Below, piece by piece: positions 6,485 to 9,439 of a stretch of 9,439 nt of DNA. The stretch is taken from contig JBALWA010000101.1 in NCBI GenBank assembly GCA_036960305.1, forward strand, positions 1 to 9,439, in the 5' to 3' direction. Within the stretch, counting starts at the first letter, position 1; every line of letters begins with the position of its first letter. Both the position numbers and the translations under genes were made by a program. The notes under the pieces are model-generated. The model was not told the DNA's origin and did no database searches. It saw only the letters and a list, made by a program, of their open reading frames with translations. The stretch is from JBALVT01 sp036960305 (GTDB lineage Bacteria > Pseudomonadota > Gammaproteobacteria > Pseudomonadales > Halieaceae).

Positions 6485-6502
6485 GTTCGCGATATTGCGA
6501 AC
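6485..6502. promoter_or_regulatory. Operator-like palindrome GTTCGC-N6-GCGAAC
   Basis: An 18-base palindrome with perfect 6-bp arms and an AT-rich centre (gatatt). This form resembles operators of IclR-type and similar dimeric regulators. It lies about 145 bases upstream of the MBL gene, and no regulator gene is in the window, so it may belong to a lost gene. Confidence 0.3.
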
Positions 6503-6647
6503 GTTTAGGTTAGGGTACATCGAATGGGGTGTTAGTCCGGCCTATACTCTTTTGACCCCTCCCGCGCAGTGGCCGTTCGTTATGAATTTTTGAGAGGCCC
6601 CGGTATACTAATTCCGGTCACGATGAAACTATTCCCTGAGACCATAA

Positions 6648-7928
6648 ATGATACTACATGACATGATGCGAAATCGTTGGATTTTTTGGATTGCACTCGC
6701 ACTATTGCTGCCTTTTACAGCAGGCGCCGGACCAGAGGACTACCGCTTCCCTAGAGATCCGGAAACCACCAAAGACGGTTACCCGCTACCGCTCACAGGG
6801 CGGCCCATAACCAAGACACCTGTTGTTGCGAAACCAAATGACGTCACGCTGAAAAAATACCCTGCGCACTATACTCCCGGTCAGGAAACCCTGGCCGATG
6901 ATGAAATGAGAATTACCATTATTGGTTCTGGTGTTCCTGCACCCATCCGCAGGGAACAAGCAGCCGCAAGTATTCTTGTTTCGCTGGGTAATGGTGACCA
7001 CTTTATCTTTGATATCGGTGGTGATACCGCTGGCAAACTTTATAGTATGGGAATACATCCCTCACAGTTCGACAAGCTTTTTCTTACTCACCTGCATCTA
7101 GATCATAGCGCCGGTATTCTTGCGCTCTTTGATGCCATGGGCTGGGCTCGCAACACACCGCTGCATGTCTGGGGCTCATCAAGTGGCACCCCTGACCTAG
7201 GTGTCAAAGCATTTACTGAGAATATCCGCAGAGCGGCTGACTGGCATGTCATGAGCAAGCGTGTGAAGTTGCCAGTAGGCGGATCCAAGATTGTTGCTCA
7301 TGAGTTTGATTACAGTAAATTCAGTGCCGATAAGCCTAATCAGCTAGTCTACGACAATGATAATGTGAAGGTGTATGCCTTCCCTGTCATGCACAGTCTT
7401 AAAGGTGCGGTGGGTTATCGTCTTGAGTGGAATTCGTTGACGATGGTCTATACGGGTGACAGTGAGCCCACCTATCTTGAGGCGGAGCAAAGTAAAGGGG
7501 CGGATGTATTTATCCACGAAGTATTCCCATCAATTGAAGCGTTTGCCGCATCGACCAAAATGTCGTTGGAGCATGCCGGGAAGGTGGTCAGTACACACAC
7601 TTCGCCGGCAGAACTGGGTGTTGTTTTTGGTATTGCTAAGCCACGTCTGGGTGTAGGGTCTCACTTTTCATTGGGCGATGATCTGATTGACGATGCGTTC
7701 AGAGATTGGCGAACAACCTATGATGGCCCACTGCTGCTGGCTCAAGACCTTACAACAATAAATGTTACGACCGAACAGATTGTAAGTAGACAGGCCAGCA
7801 CGGACTTGCTCGCATCTCCGCCTGAGGCTCCGCCTCAAGAGGGAGTGGATATGTCATTGGGGGACCCCTATCCAAGCGAGTTAGCCCTACCCACTTGGCT
7901 GACAAAAACCAGAATACGAATTGAGTGA
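6648..7928 (+). CDS. Exported MBL-fold metallohydrolase, GntH-like
   Basis: A 426-residue protein with an N-terminal signal peptide (hydrophobic WIFWIALALLLPFTAGA, residues 11-27), so the enzyme is probably periplasmic. After a proline-rich linker, the metallo-beta-lactamase domain starts near residue 87 (MRITIIGSGVPAP). The zinc motif is THLHLDH with H148, H150, D152 and H153; further likely ligands are H249 in PVMHS, D271 in YTGDSE and H317 or H339. The RNase Z-like layout and C-terminal INVTTEQIVSRQA recall the MBL hydrolases annotated GntH in guanitoxin clusters, but no other such gene is here, so the name is only a family hint. Alternative ATGs at 6663 and 6666 keep the signal peptide; no strong Shine-Dalgarno decides. 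The gene is alone, between two copies of a dispersed repeat. Confidence 0.88.
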   Translation: MILHDMMRNRWIFWIALALLLPFTAGAGPEDYRFPRDPETTKDGYPLPLTGRPITKTPVVAKPNDVTLKKYPAHYTPGQETLADDEMRITIIGSGVPAPIRREQAAASILVSLGNGDHFIFDIGGDTAGKLYSMGIHPSQFDKLFLTHLHLDHSAGILALFDAMGWARNTPLHVWGSSSGTPDLGVKAFTENIRRAADWHVMSKRVKLPVGGSKIVAHEFDYSKFSADKPNQLVYDNDNVKVYAFPVMHSLKGAVGYRLEWNSLTMVYTGDSEPTYLEAEQSKGADVFIHEVFPSIEAFAASTKMSLEHAGKVVSTHTSPAELGVVFGIAKPRLGVGSHFSLGDDLIDDAFRDWRTTYDGPLLLAQDLTTINVTTEQIVSRQASTDLLASPPEAPPQEGVDMSLGDPYPSELALPTWLTKTRIRIE

Positions 7929-7976
7929 TACACGCTCTTCCTTGAATCACCGAGCCGATTCGAGGAACAGCGTGTA
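7929..7976. repeat. Large hairpin: 20-nt arms, 8-nt loop
   Basis: Arms 7929-7948 and 7957-7976 pair with 18 Watson-Crick pairs, one G-T and one mismatch around the loop 7949-7956. The stem starts on the base after the MBL gene stop. There is no T-run on either side, so it is not a classical intrinsic terminator, though it could block 3' decay of the transcript. Both arms read YTLFLES, on opposite strands, so it may be an inverted duplication of coding sequence. Confidence 0.8.
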
Positions 7977-8150
7977 ACGCTTGTACTCTTGCACGCGATC
8001 CAATCGATCGAGCAAGGCGTCAGGCAAGCCATCGATGCGGCCAGCCCTCAGGATAAGGTTTTCAGCGATGACCGCTCGACCGCTCCCAGGTCCGATCAGC
8101 TTGGCCAGGGTGGTGAGCAGGTGAAACAGCAGGTAAATAACATCTCTCAT
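7947..8150 (-). pseudogene. Truncated integrase-core transposase (N-terminal fragment)
   Basis: From ATG at 8150 the first 35 residues (MRDVIYLLFHLLTTLAKLIG, PGSGRAVIAENLILR) match the conserved start of integrase-core (rve) transposases that in full length continue with KQQLLVLxRSRxRAPNL. Here the similarity stops near 8046 and the frame ends after 32 unrelated residues ending YTLFLESAR. The catalytic DDE domain is absent, so the gene is dead. The frame is open further upstream to 8516, but that part has no family likeness and overlaps a better ORF. The tail residues DALLDRLDRVQEYKRYTLF may be from another gene fused by deletion; I do not recognise it. Confidence 0.55.
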
Positions 8151-8236
8151 GCCGTCCGAGAGTAATACCCGTCGGTGAAAGCGGCAACGGCCAACTGTCT
8201 GATATAATTGAAAAATTAACATTTCGCCATGGACAG

Positions 8237-8279
8237 GTGTAACGGGGTTTTGAAACCGAACTTTGGGGTGGGGCCGAAC
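8237..8279 (+). repeat. 43-nt dispersed repeat, copy 2
   Basis: The second copy of the repeat at 6273-6315, in the same orientation, with a perfect 32-base core at 8248-8279. It lies just upstream of the truncated integrase-core transposase (minus strand) and may belong to that element's end or leader. Confidence 0.8.
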
Positions 8280-8335
8280 TTGGCTCTCTGGCGGTGCGAC
8301 CTTTACTAAAAGAAGGGGCTGCCGGGCTGGTTGGG

Positions 8336-8461
8336 TCAGTCCTCCCCAGCAGGCGGCCCGCCCTGCCGGTCGAGGTGTTTCACCAACCTGTTGACGCCAT
8401 ACAGCAGACCGCCCGCGACCAGGAGGCCGAGGAAGGTCAGAACGATGTAGATGATTGTCAT
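8336..8461 (-). CDS. Possible 41-residue single-pass membrane protein
   Basis: ATG at 8461 to TGA at 8336 encodes a hydrophobic helix (IIYIVLTFLGLLVAGGLLYG, residues 3-22) followed by a basic segment (NRLVKHLDRQ) and a short Gly/Pro tail, the usual layout of small inner-membrane accessory proteins with the tail in the cytoplasm. Most codons end in G or C, in keeping with the GC-rich patch and with real coding. The upstream GGGGT is a weak ribosome binding site seven bases from the start. The stop of a decayed reading frame lies 45 bases upstream in the same frame, so it could have been the second gene of a pair. I do not recognise the family; small subunits of sodium symporters have a similar shape. 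It could be a remnant too. Confidence 0.45.
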   Translation of the reverse strand: MTIIYIVLTFLGLLVAGGLLYGVNRLVKHLDRQGGPPAGED

Positions 8462-8506
8462 CAAGCACCCCGTACCGATAGCAGAACCCCAGAAGGCAGG
8501 GTACGC

Positions 8507-8641
8507 TTATTCCCACCCGAGGTCATCAGCGACCCTGGCCGCCACATCCAGCTTTATTGGCCGGCCTTTATAGAATCGCCTAAAAATCCACGGGCAGAAA
8601 TATTGTCAGGTGTGGAAAAAGTATGGGCCCCGCCCCGGGGG
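8507..8641 (-). pseudogene. Decayed C-terminus of an unidentified protein
   Basis: On the minus strand, 8605-8507 reads 32 residues (QYFCPWIFRRF, YKGRPIKLDVAARVADDLGWE) ending in TAA. It looks like a genuine protein end: aromatic membrane-edge residues, then an amphipathic basic-acidic helix. The same frame continues upstream across an in-frame TGA (8606-8608) with PYFFHT, so a Trp codon TGG may have mutated to TGA, giving PYFFHT-W-QYFCPW. Beyond about 8641 the frame loses character. A transporter C-terminus is conceivable, but I cannot name the family. The 41-residue membrane-protein ORF follows 45 bases downstream. Confidence 0.35.
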
Positions 8642-8653
8642 AGAAACTCCAGA

Positions 8654-8731
8654 TCAACCCGACGAACCTGACGAGGTCGACGCGGATGATGTGGTGGAAG
8701 GGGTTGGGGTAGGTGGCCTGCGTCGGGTTGA
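8654..8731. repeat. 11-bp inverted repeats at the right side of the GC-rich patch
   Basis: TCAACCCGACG (8654-8664) and CGTCGGGTTGA (8721-8731) are perfect inverted repeats enclosing 56 bases. Around them (8608-8832) I see no gene. The position is at the border between GC-rich and ordinary sequence, so they may be a junction structure; a transcript hairpin is also possible. Confidence 0.5.
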
Positions 8732-8799
8732 ACTAACGCGTTGATTTCTAGTCTGAATTAGTAAGTCGCCACTCACAGGGCGGTTCATTACATTTTAAC

Positions 8800-8805
8800 T
8801 ATACT
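8800..8805 (+). promoter_or_regulatory. Candidate -10 box for the small charged protein gene
   Basis: TATACT lies 28 bases upstream of the preferred start and ahead of a strong Shine-Dalgarno. No convincing -35 hexamer is found, so this is tentative. Confidence 0.25.
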
Positions 8806-8832
8806 GGTAACAAAGAGAGGAGTATGAGCACG

Positions 8833-8991
8833 ATGGACTACGATAAGCTCAAGAAACCTGCCCATGTCAAAGAGCATATCTGGCGTCAGCACCTGAACTG
8901 GATGGAAGTAGTCGGGAAGCAAGCAGATGAAAACAGCAGGCAGCGACAGAAGAAGATCAATAATGGCAGCGTTTCTCACCCCCAACGGTGA
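8833..8991 (+). CDS. Small charged protein of unknown function (52 aa)
   Basis: The frame runs to TGA at 8989-8991. A strong Shine-Dalgarno, GAGAGGAG (8815-8822), precedes two ATGs: the one at 8824 is only one base away, while the one at 8833 is ten bases away and is preferred (55 or 52 residues). The product (MDYDKLKKPAHVKEHIWRQH onward) is hydrophilic, rich in Lys, Arg, Gln and His, with two Trp in a probable amphipathic helix (residues 11-40), and has no signal or membrane segment. It is likely cytoplasmic and might bind nucleic acid or a partner protein, but no family is recognised. The RBS and clean codon use are the main support. Confidence 0.55.
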   Translation: MDYDKLKKPAHVKEHIWRQHLNWMEVVGKQADENSRQRQKKINNGSVSHPQR

Positions 8992-9088
8992 GCACATTTC
9001 TGCAGGGTGCATAGTATGATAGCGCTTTAAAAGCAGTCATTCTATATTCAGAACCCGCCCCTAGCGAAACCCCAATTCAAGCAGCCCT

Positions 9089-9121
9089 AAAAAAGGGTGG
9101 CCCCAGGAAGAGAGCGGCACC
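9089..9121 (-). terminator. Possible intrinsic terminator of the methyltransferase gene
   Basis: On the minus strand GGTGCC (9121-9116) can pair with GGCCACC (9101-9095) with one bulged C, followed by six T (9094-9089). It lies 20 bases after the methyltransferase stop, the right place and orientation. The stem is short and imperfect. Confidence 0.35.
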
Positions 9122-9140
9122 TCTGAAGACAGCGCTCAGA

Positions 9141-9439
9141 TTACCCAACCCTCCGGCTGACAATGGCCAACCATGGCTGCTCAGAGCGTGGTACACCGAT
9201 GGGTCGATAGTAATGTTCGAGGACCTCGAAGCCGGCGGCCTCCAGCTCAGCCAAGGATTCCTCAAACTCCATAAAATGACCGTAGCGCTGACCAGACCAG
9301 CCCTCGCTATTGCCGCGTGGGTTCGATGAAAACAAAATCCCCTTCGGGCGCAGCGTACAGTGCAGTTCGCTCAGAACCCGCGGCAGTTCCTGGCCTGGAA
9401 TGTGGAATAGCGAGGCATTGGCGAAGACACCATCGAATG
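9141..9439 (-). CDS. Class I SAM-dependent methyltransferase, C-terminal part (runs off right edge)
   Basis: The frame is open from the right edge (first full codon ending at 9437) to TAA at 9141-9143, giving 98 residues. They contain the second half of a Rossmann methyltransferase: motif IV region FDGVFANASLFHIP at the visible start, then ELPRVLSELHCTLRPKGILFSSNPRG (the LRPGG-type strand beta-5 with KG), an insert GWSGQRYGHFMEF, and the final strands AGFEVLEHYYRPIG and PWLAIVSRR. The N-terminal SAM-binding glycine motif lies outside the window. The family matches small-molecule methyltransferases of the Methyltransf_11/25 group; the substrate cannot be told. The gene is convergent with the small ORF at 8833-8991. 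Confidence 0.85.
   Translation of the reverse strand, partial: FDGVFANASLFHIPGQELPRVLSELHCTLRPKGILFSSNPRGNSEGWSGQRYGHFMEFEESLAELEAAGFEVLEHYYRPIGVPRSEQPWLAIVSRRVG

Larger units (their letters stand above)
5988..6647. other. Gene-free stretch with scattered inverted and dispersed repeats
   Basis: I find no credible gene on either strand in these 660 bases. Contents are an imperfect 13-bp inverted repeat (6002-6014 with 6038-6050, 11 of 13), a 43-nt dispersed repeat (6273-6315), a 10-bp inverted repeat pair (6341-6350 and 6452-6461), the palindrome GGCGGCCGCC (6462-6471), an operator-like palindrome (6485-6502) and a TATACT (6604-6609) that could be the -10 box of the MBL gene, without a good -35. 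The character is that of decayed mobile DNA. Confidence 0.5.

Noticed and set aside
6792..6803. CTCACAGGGCGG shared with 8772-8783
   Set aside because: Only 12 exact bases, one copy inside the MBL coding sequence; no extended similarity, so chance is likely.
8294..8671. Plus-strand 125-codon reading frame in the GC-rich patch
   Set aside because: Few stops are expected in GC-rich DNA; the product is low-quality (charged, no domain), while the minus strand shows better protein-like segments.
1..9439. CRISPR array, tRNA, rRNA or a defence/toxin system
   Set aside because: No regularly spaced repeats, no cloverleaf or rRNA-like segments, and no cluster of nuclease, helicase or toxin-antitoxin genes seen.

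Overview
The window looks like an accessory stretch of a Gram-negative, probably gammaproteobacterial (perhaps marine) chromosome. The evidence is a Tat-exported sulfatase, a secreted Cys-repeat protein, an outer-membrane-barrel-like protein, Shine-Dalgarno starts and remnants of IS3, IS6 and integrase-type transposons. The taxonomic call rests on protein style only and is tentative.

Layout. 1-282: the 3' end of an unrecognised gene entering from the left. 327-641 (-): a small secreted protein with three Cys-pair repeats. 642-1141: a gene-poor spacer holding a 159-bp MITE-like element with 16-bp terminal inverted repeats and a 4-bp target duplication, inserted in a dispersed intergenic repeat. 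1142-1888 (+): an exported barrel-like protein. 1889-2136: a second copy of the dispersed repeat with a hairpin. 2137-3918 (+): a Tat-dependent formylglycine-type sulfatase. 3955-4029: a relic of an FAD-dependent oxidoreductase N-terminus. 4026-4808 (-): a deiodinase-like thioredoxin-fold protein with Cys at the selenocysteine position. 4916-5094: the right end of an IS3-family element abutting the last codons of a lost paralogue of the next gene. 5148-5774 (+): an FMN-dependent PPOX-class protein of the MSMEG_1061/DR_2398 type. 5787-5948: a truncated IS6-family transposase, followed by about 700 bp without a gene. 6648-7928 (+): an exported metallo-beta-lactamase-fold hydrolase resembling the GntH group. 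7929-7976: a large hairpin. 7947-8150 (-): a truncated integrase-core transposase. 8237-8279: second copy of a 43-nt repeat also found at 6273-6315. 8281-8740: a GC-rich patch with a decayed protein C-terminus and a 41-residue membrane-protein ORF on the minus strand. 8833-8991 (+): a small charged protein. 9141-9439 (-): the C-terminal part of a class I SAM-dependent methyltransferase running off the right edge.

The intact genes do not form an evident operon or pathway. They are separate monocistronic enzymes or envelope proteins separated by decayed mobile DNA. No convincing new multi-gene system is visible. The most unusual points are the nested MITE-in-repeat structure, the duplicated 3' end of the PPOX gene next to an IS3 end, the repeat pair bracketing the MBL gene, and the near-perfect hairpin whose two arms encode the same peptide on opposite strands.
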